Assembly: GCA_003184365.1 (NCBI GenBank)
Contig: NKYR01000060.1
Coordinates: 62,001-126,000, forward strand
Source of the DNA: Evernia prunastri
Taxonomy: Eukaryota; Ascomycota; Lecanoromycetes; Lecanorales; Parmeliaceae
Reading direction: 5' to 3'
Length of the DNA stretch: 64,000 nucleotides
Made by a program: the position numbers and the translations under genes. A model generated the notes under the pieces. That model did not search any database, was not told where the DNA came from, and saw only the letters and a list, made by a program, of their open reading frames with translations. Positions 48,102-60,879 of this stretch are shown one piece after another (position 1 is the first letter of the stretch; every line of letters begins with the position of its first letter).

Positions 48102-48785
48102 ATGATAGATCGTGCCATCTCATCGTTGACACGAACTTTGAAGCCTCGCTACAGGGCAGCCAAACATTGAAAGGCGCGGACGGTAAAGGATATTTCTCAA
48201 GCTGTGCTGGCTAACAAATCCGGCAATGTATCCATGATAAATGTGGCCGGATCTGTTACGTTGCCTTAGATGTTTTGTCCGGAGCCATCGCTTGCTGAAA
48301 GCTAGAGGTTGAAAGGATCAGTATCTAGAACATATAAGAATCCAATCAGTACGTCTCTTTGACTAAGACTGAAGGTCCGACGGACTGCATAATACGTGTA
48401 TTCAGTCACCCATTCGCTCAGCTGCACTTGACCTGACTGATACTGACGGATACGCTGGAATAATTGAGGGGAGCTTTTGTCTTTTGATAGATTGTGTGGA
48501 TGGTCTCGACCTCGGATCAAATCATGGTCACGTGATCCAGCGCTTAGGTTTGCCGCCAAAGACACCTTCGCTTTCCAACGCTATCCATGTTTGCAATACA
48601 TGACAAACGTTAACATTCAACGATGACCAAGCGAAAAGCCAAAAAGGAGCATGCTGAGGGCGGGGATAGGAAAAGAGCTGCTTCCACCGCAGTAAAAGAC
48701 ACAATTCTTTAAACAAGGCATGATAGACTCTTCGCGCGTGGCCTGTCGTACCTGCTGTAGCTAACCCTCCATCAATGGCAGCATT
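48102..48785. other. intergenic region
   Basis: 684 bp between same-strand genes. No further ORF is supported. It must contain the MFS terminator and the start or first exon of the next gene. Confidence 0.4.
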
Positions 48786-49709
48786 TTGCCAAGTGCACCT
48801 AAGTCTCCACTCTTACTCCTTCCTCTCGAGATTCGCAACAAAATGTGGGCAGCGGTCTTGGGAGATCGGCTCATTCACCTGAAACACCATGGAGATAAAT
48901 CTGGAGGGAAAACATTCGACGCCAGAACGCTGCACATCGTTTGTAAAAACGACTGCGCAGAGGACGGGAGAGACCGAATCTCCCCAGGGAATGGCGATGT
49001 AGAGAGGCCGCAGCAATCCCTACATGAAGGATGCCAAGACGGGCTGATCCACCGCCGAGATCTTCGTAATCACGAGAGGTCGAGCTACGAGACTCTCCAT
49101 CTACAGACGCTACAGGTCTGCCGCCAATTCTACAATGAAGGGACTTCGATACTATGGTCGACTAACACCTTTTCATTCAGTGATGGCAGAACCCTAGACC
49201 ATTTCATGCGTGCTAGGGGGACTCATCAGAAAGAGCTCCTAAGAAGACTGCGACTGCAAATGGATCGGAGGCACGATGGTGATAACATATGGGGTCCTGT
49301 TCTTGATATGAAGCTTATCAGATCTTTGACTGGGCTGAGGAGCTTGCGTCTGCGAATCATTGATTCAATGAAAGCTAGCCTGCATCGCGAACTGAGGGCC
49401 ACAGCAAACGAAATGAGGGCCCTACTAACCAGAGTGGGGGCCCTAGGAGACGAATTGAAGGCCCTAGGAAACGGACTGGGGGTCCTACCAAACGGACTGG
49501 GGGGCATCGGAAACGAACTGGGAGATCTAGGAAATCAATCTGAATCAAACTTTCCGCGCTGTATGCGTAGGCTGGCTACACTGCCATTTAGGGAGGTTGA
49601 AGTGTTTGTGAGCTCCGAGCAGCGGGTGCGATATCGAGGGGAGTGTGCTGAAGGTCTTCGAGAGATGCTTCTTGATCCAAAGGGAGCGGAGAAGTACGTC
49701 GGGGATTGA
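48786..49709 (+). CDS. fungal DUF7730/2EXR-like protein with 7-residue repeats; start uncertain
   Basis: The N-terminal PKSPLLLLPLEIRNKMWAAV is the F-box-like opening typical of these fungal expanded families. TLQVCRQFYNEGTSILWSTN and FSFSDG follow, the second conserved element. The middle part, about residues 190-260, contains repeated seven-residue units (LGDELKA, LGNGLGV, LPNGLGG, IGNELGD). The C-terminus continues to KYVGD. The frame opens at 48786 with TTG. The first in-frame ATG (48843) would delete the conserved LPLEIR, so an upstream exon spliced at TGGCAG (48777-48782) is more likely. The molecular function is unknown; the families vary strongly between fungal strains. Confidence 0.65.
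   Translation: MPSAPKSPLLLLPLEIRNKMWAAVLGDRLIHLKHHGDKSGGKTFDARTLHIVCKNDCAEDGRDRISPGNGDVERPQQSLHEGCQDGLIHRRDLRNHERSSYETLHLQTLQVCRQFYNEGTSILWSTNTFSFSDGRTLDHFMRARGTHQKELLRRLRLQMDRRHDGDNIWGPVLDMKLIRSLTGLRSLRLRIIDSMKASLHRELRATANEMRALLTRVGALGDELKALGNGLGVLPNGLGGIGNELGDLGNQSESNFPRCMRRLATLPFREVEVFVSSEQRVRYRGECAEGLREMLLDPKGAEKYVGD
49430..49540 (+). repeat. 21-nt coding minisatellite
   Basis: About five tandem 21-nt units of the type CTAGGAAACGGACTGGGGGTC, each encoding a Gly-Asn-Glu/Gly-Leu heptad. The units are in frame, so changes in copy number would not break the protein. Confidence 0.7.
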
Positions 49710-50070
49710 CACCGTGGCTCCCAGGGACTACAGCTCTGCCACTCCTTCCAAGCTTCCAGCTAGGCGAGCGTTCTCAAAGGACTCTTTGGCGGTTACAAAT
49801 ATAAGGATTAGGAGTAATACAAACTAGCTATACTGGCTGAGATACAGATCCCTTGCACGCAGATCATCAATTCAATTATGCTACTTTCGCTGCTAGCTGC
49901 TACATCTTTAAAGCCATCTTCATTCTTACACAATGCAGCAGCAAGTCCGTTTTACACCAGAAATACATCGAAGCCACTTGGCGTGAGCTTCGAAAGAGAA
50001 ACGCAATTAAGAGCAGAGCGAGAAGACCGTATACGACAGGAATCCGAAGATAAATCCTAAGATTTAGTCG

Positions 50071-50567
50071 GAAACCTTCGAGTGAGAACGACGTTCGAAA
50101 CGGGTATTTGAAGAAAGACTCAAATTCCGGTCAGTGCTTGACCGCCAGCTCCAATCCCAGTCTCGGAGAGCCGAGTCCCATGGGCAGAAGATCTTCCATC
50201 TGGAGAAGGAGCTCCGATCCCAGTCACAGGCTTCTGAATCCCGCAGCCGGAGAGTTCCTGATCTTGAGGAAAGCTTCGTATGGGAGGAACATTACAGGCG
50301 CAAGCGGAGATGTCTGCTGAGGTGTCAAAGAGTCCTACCCACACGCTGGATCCGTCAGGAAGTCTACCTCGCATGTTGTCTCGATCCGTCGCGTTCTCAT
50401 CAATACACTTGGAACATAAGATCTGGTCCGACTGGATGAGAGGCTATATGAGAAAGAGACAAGCGCCAGAGTTCCAATCCTTGGCGAAATGTACAACATA
50501 TGCTCTGGTGACGGACTCTGCGGTCGTTATGCACATTCCTTGGTCCCGACCTAGGATTCAATTTTGA
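50071..50567 (+). other. possible coiled-coil gene relic
   Basis: One frame is open from about 50070 to 50439 and reads as charged helix (FEERLKFRSVLDRQLQ, HLEKELRSQSQASESRSRR). An overlapping frame 50280-50567 reads AQAEMSAEVSKSP and LEHKIWSDWMRGYMRKRQ. A frameshift or unseen intron could join them. No start codon, homologue or clear splice site is found. The preceding frame at 49878-50060 (RETQLRAEREDRIRQE) may be part of the same relic. Confidence 0.25.
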
Positions 50568-51102
50568 ATATCAAGTGTGGTAAAACAGTTTTGTCCCCAC
50601 GCGAGCTAAATAGTAGTTACAGAGAATGCTTTCACGTCAATAGATGTCCTGATCTTTTGCCATCCTGGAAAGCATTAAGCCTGCAGTCTTGAATTGCTTT
50701 TGGATTATGACTGGCCCTGCATTCAATTCTCTGCGGCCTATTTAATGTTTCTCAGCCCGGACTCCTATTCTGGAATAATAAGTTTACAGTTTGTAGAAGC
50801 CTTTGGATGATAAGGCAATGTAGGTCGTAAAAGTCGAAGGTTTGTGAGCCCAATATCGTTGCCTTGAATGGCGGGAACTCGTCATTCTGCATCGCCCCGC
50901 AACCGCCTCTTCAAAGAACCAGAAAGCACTCATTCTACCCATTCCACTCAGCAACCTTTTCAACCTACGACCGACTCTCCAGATACTAGACTAGCGATTG
51001 AGTCCTCATATTCATATCACCTCTTTTGAAGCCTTGATTGAAATCAACTTTGTTGCCGAGGTTGGAAACAACTTCCCCGCGAATGACTCTAGGCAGGTGA
51101 CG

Positions 51103-53842
51103 ATGGCGAACTCAGCCGCGAAACTTACACCCCCCGCCTCGCCGACGGCCTCTTTCTACGACTTGAGCGACGATGAAGAAGGAGAATACAACACAATCAT
51201 GCATAGCAGCTCAGGTCGTGGCGTAAAATTGTTGTTCTCCAAGAGCAAGGTATGCGCAACCTCGAACACCCACGGGGCGTACAAAAATTGACAGCATGCG
51301 TGCTAGGTCTATGTGCATCCCACGCCCTCCTCCAAAGACAACATTCCCGGCTTCATAGCTCTCATACAGCAGAAGACTCCCGCCACCGACGCGCGACCTG
51401 GGACCAGCGCCTCCGGTTCCTCCAAAGCAGACCGAGCTACATCATACCTACTAGCCTGGCTGCCAGAGTCCTCACTAGGGGATGCTTTGGACTCGTATGT
51501 CAAAGTTGAGCTTTCCGACGCCTCTTCCCCACCAAGGAATACACCCCTCGTACCCCAGCCACCTACAACCACATCTCACACCACCCCAATAGGCACCTAT
51601 GCCTTCGCCGTACCCGTGAGCGAGATATATTCACTCCTCATAAGACCGCCCAGTCTTGGCTGGTGGTTTGGTAGCGTGGTCATCAACACCCGAGCCGGCA
51701 ACAGCTTCCCCGCCCTTTTCTTCCACGATGATGAATGTCAGTCGACCATACTACAGAAGAAGAAATTGGTCAGGGAAAACTTTGATCCATTTAGTGAAGA
51801 TGGGGGCACATTTTGGGGAGGAGATGAGGTTCTTAGGTGGCTTAGGAGATATGTGGTAATCGAGAAGTCGGGGGCGGACCCTTCGATATATCTCATCGAG
51901 CCAAGTGCAGAGGACAAATTGGGCTTTGGTGGCAAGACATCCCTGCCAAATAGTCCAAAATTGGGCAGCCAGATTGCGGGGACGATGGGGATCCAGGGGC
52001 CTAGTGCAGCGTCGAGCAGTAGTCGGGATGCAGGAATGGACCCAGTCACAAAGGCGCTGAAGCAGGCTAGATGGAGCTTTCTAGAAAAGATGAGTCAGGT
52101 CACAAATTTCACGAGAAGGACTGCGCAGGATATTGTGGAAAATCCGAAGGTGCCACCGCAGGTTAGGCGACTGATGAAGAACCCTGAGGTCCAGACACTG
52201 CAGGATGAGTTCGACAGCGCGCGAGTGTATCTTGCAAGGTGGGCTATGGGAATTGCGGAGCAAAGTGAGAGAGAGCGGAGTCAGAGGATATTTACGGCGC
52301 AGGATGTACTCGAGATGGAAGACAGTGACGTGGGAGAGTTTGAGATTCTAGATATGGAGGCCAGTAATCTCTCGTTGGCCGAGAAGAGAAAGCCAGTTTC
52401 AATAAAAGAGTGGAAGGGCTTCTTTGATATGAAAAGCGGTCGGCTGCAGGTCACGGTTGACGAAGTGAAGGAAAGGATTTTCCTTGGCGGTCTTGATCCG
52501 AACGATGGCGTACGGAAAGAAGCGTGGCTCTTCCTGCTAGGAGTCTATGACTGGGACAGCACAGCGGATGAGAGGAAAGCGATGTTGAACAGCAAAAGAG
52601 ATGAGTTTATCAGGCTGAAAGGCGCGTGGTGGGAGCGGATGGTGGACGGCAGCGGTAGCGCTGATGAGACTGAGTGGTGGAAGGAGCAGAAGGGCAGGAT
52701 AGGTAGAGACCCCTGGCTTTCACATGATCGTACCAAGAGTAACCGGCTGACACATCCCATTGCTGGGTATCTCGCATATAGAGAAGGACGTTCACCGCAC
52801 CGATCGTCAGATATCTCTCTTCGAGGGTGAAGACATACCTCATCCCGATCCTGACTCGCCATTCGCAGAGGTTGGCACCAATTTCCATCTTGAGCAGATG
52901 AAGGATATGCTCCTCACCTACAACAAGTACAACCGTGACCTTGGCTATGTCCAAGGCATGAGCGATCTTCTGGCTCCTATTTACGCCGTCGAGCAAGACG
53001 ATGCCGTAGCTTTCTGGGGATTCGTAGGTTTCATGGACCGGATGGTATGTCTCGTATCCTCCATGTCTACGTCGATGTACCCAGCTAACGCATCTCTAGG
53101 AACGCAATTTTCTCCGCGACCAATCTGGAATGCGCACCCAACTTCTCACCCTTGATCACCTCGTCCAACTCATGGATCCAACCCTCTACCTCCACCTCCA
53201 GTCCGCTGATTCCACCAACTTTTTTTTCTTCTTCCGCATGCTTCTCGTCTGGTACAAGCGGGAATTCGAATGGGCGGACGTCCTCCGTTTATGGGAGTCC
53301 TTGTGGACGGATTATATGACCAGTAACTTCCATCTGTTCATTGCACTGGCAATCTTGGAGAAGCATCGGGATGTCATCATGGAGCATTTGAAACATTTTG
53401 ATGAGGTTTTGAAATACGGTAAGATCCTCTCTCCTCCTTTCTTACGTGCCGTATCGTACTGATGAACTGGGTAGTCAACGAGCTCTCAAACACAATCGAC
53501 CTCCCTTCAACTCTCCTCCGCGCTCAAGCACTCTTCCGCCGCTTTCAACGCACTGTCGAGGCAGTCGACAAGCGAAATAACTTCCCTAGTCCTACCGTCC
53601 GCCAGCGTAAGCCAGCTGATAAGCCATCCTCACCCAAACCCAGTTCTTCTGGTGCCACCTCAGCAGTCGACCGGCGAAGACGGCCCGGCAGTAGTAGCGC
53701 GGGGCCGGATGGCGGTGAGGAAGGAAAGGGGAAGGGCAAGGAGAAAGTCATCAGCCCGGAATTGAGGCAGTTGCTGAGTCGAAAGGTGGAGGTGCTGGAT
53801 AAAAACAAGGTGAAGGAGCATGGGGGCGGTGTTGGGGCGTGA
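51103..53842 (+). CDS. gyp7: Gyp7-type TBC-domain Rab GTPase-activating protein
   Basis: Stimulates GTP hydrolysis by Ypt7/Rab7-class GTPases in vacuolar and endosomal traffic. Exons 51103-51249, 51307-52702, 52782-53044, 53100-53418 and 53475-53842 give 830 residues. The N-terminal half contains the Gyp7 lipid-binding-like region (VKLLFSKSK-VYVHPTPSSKDNIPGF, SLGWWFGSVVI). The TBC domain starts near WKGFFDMKSGRL and GLDPNDGVRKEAWLFLLGVYDW, with the arginine finger in IEKDVHRTDR and the glutamine finger in YVQGMSDLLAPIY. RMLLVWYKREFEWADVLRLWE follows. The C-terminus is Pro/Ser/Lys-rich. All four introns restore family sequence. Confidence 0.95.
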
Positions 53843-55031
53843 GGGAACTGTTGCAACGCTCTTTTGTGCGGGGTACGGGTGGCTTAGCATGCGCGGTGTT
53901 CTTTCCGTGGGGGATCTTGTAACGCAGCGAGGATCTACTATGAGAGGTGGAGGGATCGTTTCTTCTGGCCTATTCATACGAGCGAAGGGTAGATGGGGGG
54001 CTTCCAATCATGACAGTGTGGGACGATCTACTCATGCGAGACCTGTTCAGATGTAGACTACGACATACCTCAACTCAGATCTACCCCTATCAACCCGTCC
54101 ACCCAAAACTCCGCCCGCCATCGAAAAAACATTCCATCACCAGCCTAAACCCTGTCTACCGTACTCTGACCTCCCTTACCGCCCAGCCAGCCAGCCAGCC
54201 AGCCAGTCAGCCTTCATCTACCCAGATCACTTGTGAATCATGGTTTATTACGAGCCCTACTTCTAGCGCTAGAGCATCCATCTCCTTCGATAGATGCAGA
54301 AAACGTCCTATCCCCACGTTCTGCGCCTCGTCGTCCGCTCCTCCCATCAAGCTGTCCAGTAGGCAGGTGTCTACGGACCCATGAATCGCGTACTCTGCCC
54401 GAAATGTTGAAGTAGAAATTGACTCGTACACAATGGCGTGCGCTTCTGCGATAACTTATAAGACTGGCCGTTAGGCTCGCACCCGCGTCATGCGAGTAAA
54501 GCGGCGCTCACCCGATGCTTTTTCGGGGTTGAGGTCCTGCCTTCTTGGCAAAATGCGCTTGGCCCGCCTGCCTCGTCTCCCTTCAAATATCAATATGACT
54601 TACTTACTTATTCCATCTCAGCATTGTTATTCCATCCCGAGATCGATCACTCAAGCCACATATTCATCTTTCTACCTCGTCAGCCTTTGAACATATAGAC
54701 ATAAATACAAACAGCAGTGCAAGAGAGAGGCCTGACAGTTCCCCATTGTGACGGCACCCTTGCTGTCCGCCTTGCTTGAGGTAGAGTAGTACCCTCAGGC
54801 AGATGCAATGCCAAGGAGCCGAGCAGGATCAGGTCTTTGGATTAAATTACGCTGACTTCAACTGCGTCAGCCTTCCCATCACCTTAATAAGCTTCTCGAC
54901 GCACGACGACGACCTTCCTTGAATCTCCATCGGTCAAACTTCTGCTTGTGTCCGCGCTGTGTGCAAAGTCATTGCCTTAGATCAAGTTGACTGGCTAGAC
55001 GTCCTAGATCATTTCCCGCTTGCGTAATGCT
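53843..55031. other. intergenic region
   Basis: About 1.2 kb between the RabGAP and the STAND gene. It includes a (GCCA)n repeat at about 54183-54206. No gene is supported. Confidence 0.45.
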
Positions 55032-58000
55032 ATGGCCGATCCGCTCAGCGTTACTGCAGGAGTTGTTGGCTTGCTGGCTTTCGCTGGCAGCACTCTGACT
55101 AAGGGATACAGCATCCTACAGTCGCTACAGGCTTCCAAAAACGATGTGAACCAACTGCTCATCGAGCTTTCTCAGTTGACAGGGATATTAGTGGCAATCG
55201 AAGCTCAAGAAAAAGAGTCGATCAAACGAGTCGAGGTAAAACAATATGGAGCTAACGCTGTTCCCCAAATGATTAATTCTTCGATATCAAGTTGCCGTGA
55301 GACGTTGGAGAAAGTTTGGGATATCTTGCACAAGCTAGAGAAAAGTAGACGCGCTGTGTTGGCCATCAAGTGGCAGTTTTTGGAGCCAGACGTGAAGAAA
55401 TCGATTCAAGAGATTGAGCGCTACAAGACCATTTTCATCCTTTGTTTAGGCGTCGACGTGAGGTATGCTGTTGTCAATTGCTTGCTCACGTTGCCTGGTT
55501 CTGCAGTACGTGCTGATATATGCTGGAGACAACAGGAAAAAGACGGATCAAATGCTTGAGCTGCAGATAATGTTATCTGCGCAACTCGATGATCTCAGAG
55601 ACGAAAAGGAAAAGGAGAAAACAGCGGCACAGGAAGAAAAGGCCAGTAAGACCCCACCTTCATTGTCATACAGTATCCTGGCATCACTCATGTCATTAGG
55701 ATCAAATCGTCATGCGCTCATGCGCTGGCTTGTACCAAAAAGTGACGAAAGTCACGAAAAAGCCTTGAAGCTTTGGGCCCCAGGGACGGGGAAATGGTTG
55801 ATTGAACATGCCGATTTCATCTCTTGGGTGGAAGGACCACACTCTCTGCTATGGTTGAACGGGATTCGTAAGTCATGTTTAGCGGAGACACCGTCGCTGA
55901 TCTGATAAGCTTCTCAAATTGCAGCTGGGTCAGGCAAGACTATCTTGATGTGCGCACTTCTAAAAGTACGAATCTATACGCAAGGCTGACCGACTTGATA
56001 CAGGTCCCATGTTGTGGAGAACCTCAAAGCGAGACCAAGCTCATCGACTAAACCCAAGGGACTTGCATACTTCTATTGCACGTACAATTCGTCAGAACCC
56101 CATGGAATGTCGTACATATTGGGCTCCTTGGCTGCGCAACTCATACGAATTTTTCCACAGCCAGAGACTGGTCCGGCAATGCGTCTATTCAAGGAGTGCG
56201 ATGACGGAACTTTGGCTGCAAAGGTCGACCACATTGCAAATCTGCTCTGCAATTTGATCTATGACATGGAAGTCGCTTTTATCTGTCTAGACGCTTTGGA
56301 CGAATGCAGCCTAAGTACTAAGAGCGAGTTGCTTTCATTCATCTACATGGTCATAGCACATTGTGACAATGTGAAGATAATAATCTCCAGTCGGAGAGGT
56401 GATTCCGAGGTTGGCGAGTCTCTCGACGGCTGCCCCTCTGTTACGATAACACCACAAGTGGTGGCCCGAGATATAGATCTATATGTCAGACGTCGAATCG
56501 ATCGAGGTCCAAAGCGCTTGAAACAGGCCCGGTCCGAATACATGGTTGACAGACTTACGTCCGGGGCTGAAGGAATGTATGAATGAGATTTCCAACGTAC
56601 GTGCCAACCACTTTACTTATCATTATAGGTTCCTCTGGGTTTCATATCAGATGGATCAGCTTTCCCTTATCAACACGACTGCCGGTGTTCATCATGCTCT
56701 CACATCTTTACCGCGAGGACTTTCGGCAACATACAATCAGATTTTGGACCGCATCTTGCCTGAAAATCAGATCCTTGCTACGAGAGCGTTGTGCTGGCTG
56801 GCGCACGCAATGGTTCCGTTAGGTCTTATTGAGCTTGTGGAAGCTATTGCAGTCGACGAGAGCACATCATCTCTAGATGGCTTGCAGAAACTCTTTGTTC
56901 CCGAAGACATCTTTCACATTTGCGGCAGTCTCGTACGACGCTCCGAAGTGACAGGCATGCTGAGTTTGGCCCACAGCTCTGTTTATGACTTTTTGACAGT
57001 CGGCAGATCAGAGTCTCATCCTCCTAGTCCGTATCATATTCCCGCTGGACCATCGAAGGTTGTGCTTACCAAGACATGCCTCATCTATCTTTCTTTCCCG
57101 GATTTCAACATGGCTGTGATGCAAGCAAAAATGGACCCTCGTTCGTACGAGGAATCTACTCTCAATACTGCTGGGACTGGACCTCTCGCCGACTGCCCTT
57201 TCTTCGACTACACACTTAGAAATTGGTGGAAGCACTTACCAATCACTCAAGACGATCTTGATGAGGTATGGCCATTCCTCATCCAATTTTTCGACACTGA
57301 AACGGGAAATTTTGGATCCTCGGTTATGCTCCTCCATCACCTTGAAGGCACTTATAGGTATCCCATGGCTATGCTGCCAATCCATTTCTGCGCTACTCAT
57401 GGTCTAGACTTGGTGTTGTATCGCTTGCTACATGAAGTTATCACCGATCTTGAATCTAAAGTTGAGGACGGTCGTACAGCTCTTCATATGGCCGTAGAAA
57501 ATGGCCATGAGGATGTGGTCCAGCATCTGTTGACCCAGAGCGCAAATGCTGACGCAGAGTCCGCGGATGGTCGGACTCCACTTCAACTTGCATTGGAGTC
57601 GGGCAATGAATTTATCGCGCAGCTCCTTATCCTCAGAGGTGCTGACGTGAACGCCAATTTCGCCAGCGGTGAGACACCACTCAGTGTCGCGGTGGGAAAC
57701 CATTGGACTTCTCTCGTTCAACTTTTGCTTCGCGAGAAAGCCAGTTCAAATGGGCGTCTTCCTGATGGACGCACATCACTTCACGTTGCTGCTGAAGTTG
57801 GGAGCGGCATTGAGATCACTGAAATGCTCTGTGACCACGGAGCCGATCCAACATTCAAGGATGATAGATGCTGGACAGCTTTGCATTATGCGGCTCACTA
57901 CGGTCACGAAGTAGTTACCTCGATACTCCTAAAGGCTAAAACAATTGACAAGGTATTCAATAGAGCTGAGTGGACGCCCTTACATGCAGCTATCGAGCAG

Positions 58001-59435
58001 GAGAAAATCGAAATTGTCAGACTATTGGCTAGGTTTGCAACAAACGTTTCAATAAAGCTCATTTATCAGAGAAATCATGAGAGAGGGGCAACCACTCGCG
58101 TCATTTTCCCCTTCTAGATCAATTTCCAGCAAGTTTTCGAGAACAGCAGAACAAGTAGGGGAGGCTTCAACCTCGCGAAGGCGCACTTCACCGCCCACTC
58201 CGAGCATGAAGAGTGAACCTATAATAACACCGCTTTTTCTTGCGACATCTCAAGATTACGTTGCGGGCGTAGATGCGCTAATCGAAGCTGGGGCCGATTC
58301 GAAGGATGTTGAAGGTTGTGTTCAGTATGCGTATACGAAAGGCAAAACTCCAGTTCTACAGAGGCTCGTATCCGACTCAACACAGCCAGTAGAGATACTT
58401 CTATCGCTCAGCGAGAAAGTTGCTACGAGCCCAGGGCAGTCGCCAATGAACACCGAGGCACTCTTCAAGTGTTTTCGGTGGAATAAAAACAATATTCCAA
58501 TTGCAATGCAACGAGTGATTAGGCAAAGCCGTCTACAGTTACTACTACTGAAACTACTAATCGACCTGTTCTTTCATCTGAATGACGGGTCTCAAAAACA
58601 AACATCTGAGCAACTTCAAGCCGTACTTAAAGTTGCAGTGGAATGCGAACATGTTCAAGCTGTGGAAATGCTCCGGGTTGCCGGGGTTGAGCTTTCTGGA
58701 ACGATCACGATCACAGCTGTACTTGGCCGAGACGAACCGGAAGTGACCTCGTACACACTACTTCATCACGCAGTCCAACGTCGGAAGCCTGAGATGACGT
58801 CCTACCTTTTAAAGTTCATAAAGCCAGATGTCGTTGACACACGAGGATGGACCCCTCTTCACTACGCGTTCAAAGAAGACAATTCGAGCGCGCAGGTGCT
58901 TCTCTCGCACGGTGCCGACGTATCTTCTCGTGATGATCAAGGATGGACACCGCTTCATGTTGCTTCCTATTACGGTGTCAGGAACGGCGTTTCCTCACTC
59001 ATAAATGCTGGTGCAGAAGTGGATGCTCGTGATAATGCAGGCATGACCCCCCTCGACCACTCGAACCACAGGAACAACTCGCAAGCAATGCCGATCCTGC
59101 TTCGAGCCGGCGCTTCTTTCTCTTCACTCAGCAAGGACGGCTGCACGCCTCTCCAGCTCGCCATGTTTACTGCCATTCGATCTCACTCAGAAAAAGATCT
59201 CTCCAGTATTCTGAAGCGAGAGCCAGACCTGGTTTCAGCCAAGCTTCCGCCGCTGGATCGAACGGCGTTGCATTTTGCCGCTGAGGCGGGCTGTGCGTCC
59301 TCTTTCTTGAGATTGTTGCTTGATAGCGGGGCAGACTTGGAAGCCGAAGACAAGGACGGGAGGACGCCCGTGCAAGTGGCTGCCAAGGAAGCCCATCAAC
59401 TTCTCATCAACTTTGGGGCGCGATGGAGGGTGTGA
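55032..59435 (+). CDS. STAND/NLR-like receptor: fungal N-terminal domain, NACHT-type NTPase, ankyrin repeats
   Basis: Candidate fungal non-self receptor. Exons 55032-55457, 55507-55867, 55925-55965, 56020-56576, 56629-58032 and 58118-59435 give 1,368 residues. Residues 1-140 form the helical fungal N-terminal domain (MADPLSVTAGVVGLLAFAGS). Walker A GIPGSGKT lies near 261-268, Walker B ICLDALDEC near 363-372, SSRRGD follows as a sensor-1-like element, and a helical winged part with LPRGLSATYNQIL is near 490-510. Ankyrin repeats occupy about 740-930 (DGRTALHMAVENGHEDVVQHLL) and again about 1010-1368 after a Ser/Thr/Pro linker. Two junctions are weak: the third intron needs a GAG acceptor (a CAG option 16 bp earlier loses frame), and the fifth uses a GTTTGC donor. 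No transmembrane or signal segment is seen. Confidence 0.85.
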
Positions 59436-60879
59436 GATTGCAAGACTTGGCAATGGGAACAGCTCAAAAGCTCCTGTTAGTATGGTAGGGTATGTGTGAG
59501 TAGCAAGTACGGAGCAGTAGGGCACACAATCACTTGGGTCTAGCCAAGCCGTTCGGAACAGAGAAGGTCAAGAGTCCAGAATGTCAAGGTGACACCAGCA
59601 AACGATAAACATGACATTGCAGACTCGGCAATGTCAAGGTTGATATCCAGTGTCCAGGGCCCAAGCAGCAAATGACAAACGAGTGTATTCTCGAATGAAT
59701 AGGTAAAAGCAGCGGAACACGAATTCACATGGTTTACACCCTGTGACCAGGACGGGAAAGGAGTGTAGAAATGCTACGAGGAATCGACAACAACTCCCGC
59801 TAAACAATTTTGAGGGATGACTGTTATCAAAAAAAAAACACTGAGGGGTTACCAAGCTTGCTAGCAAGCCTCCGCCATGGCTTTCACAAGAGCGTCTGGA
59901 CTCTGTCCCTCAAGGGAATGACAGCCCAAAATAGGAGAATAAATGGTCTAACAGAAGAATAGGAGACGGAGGCCGGATTCTCTTGTGAGCCAAGGCCAGG
60001 CTAGTCCCCTGTTGGCTAGACCCTCGTCAGTTGTCGGGGTATATTTCGGCGATCTCGGGAAGTGCACCAGTGTACTCCGTAGTGGTCCGAAAATTCACAA
60101 AGCGTGTCTATTTCCTATTTGGAGGATACAAGCTAGTGGTTCTAACGAAGCAGCGATTACCGAAGTATGAGTGGATTCTTCCATCTAGCTTGTGGTATCC
60201 GAAAATCGTAGGGGAAGAAAGAGGGATTCCAGATATCTATGAACATAGGATCGCTGGGACCCTTCATTTCGTTACACGAGTCGGCAAATCTTTCTGGAAC
60301 GGAGCAGTGGTCAGCGATTGGCATGTGGGCGATACTTAGATGTCGCTTTGCGCACTGACCCCTTTTTTCAAGTACCTAGGGTGAACCCGATCGGTGGGGT
60401 GATAAGATACCCTAACCTGATCGCCAAGCTTGAGCTCTGTCGGCATCCGATACCTCCAGTGCTGACCTTTTTTACCTCGTCTTTTTCTCTCGACCTTTAC
60501 CTGCCTTTTTTGTCCATCACTCGCCACCACAGTCATAATAATTTGAATTTGACATCAGCCTCTTATTTCTCAGAATCAAGTTCATCATTTAGAGATATCA
60601 AATACTCATCAACAACTTCAGAACAACTGCAGGTGAGAAAGGAATGGTTTTCGGCCTCATAAGGCTGCTCGGGTGATGAAAAAGTTAAGGTAGGTTTGCC
60701 CGAGAAGCCTCCCTTTCTAAGCTGGGTGCATAAAAGCTAAAGTAAAGCCTAGGCTGCTTAGCAGAAATCGGGCGCTTGAAGATGAGGGCTATCAGCTCGG
60801 CAGGGGTCAAAAATTTCTCGGCGGGGAATAGCATAACGGAAGTATATGCGGATATAGAGGATCAAACGGATACACTCGA
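59436..60879. other. non-coding region next to repeats
   Basis: About 1.4 kb downstream of the STAND gene. Short ORFs only, no recognisable motif. The right end grades into repeat sequence (GGCGGGGAATAGC, CGGATATAGAGGATC). Confidence 0.4.
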
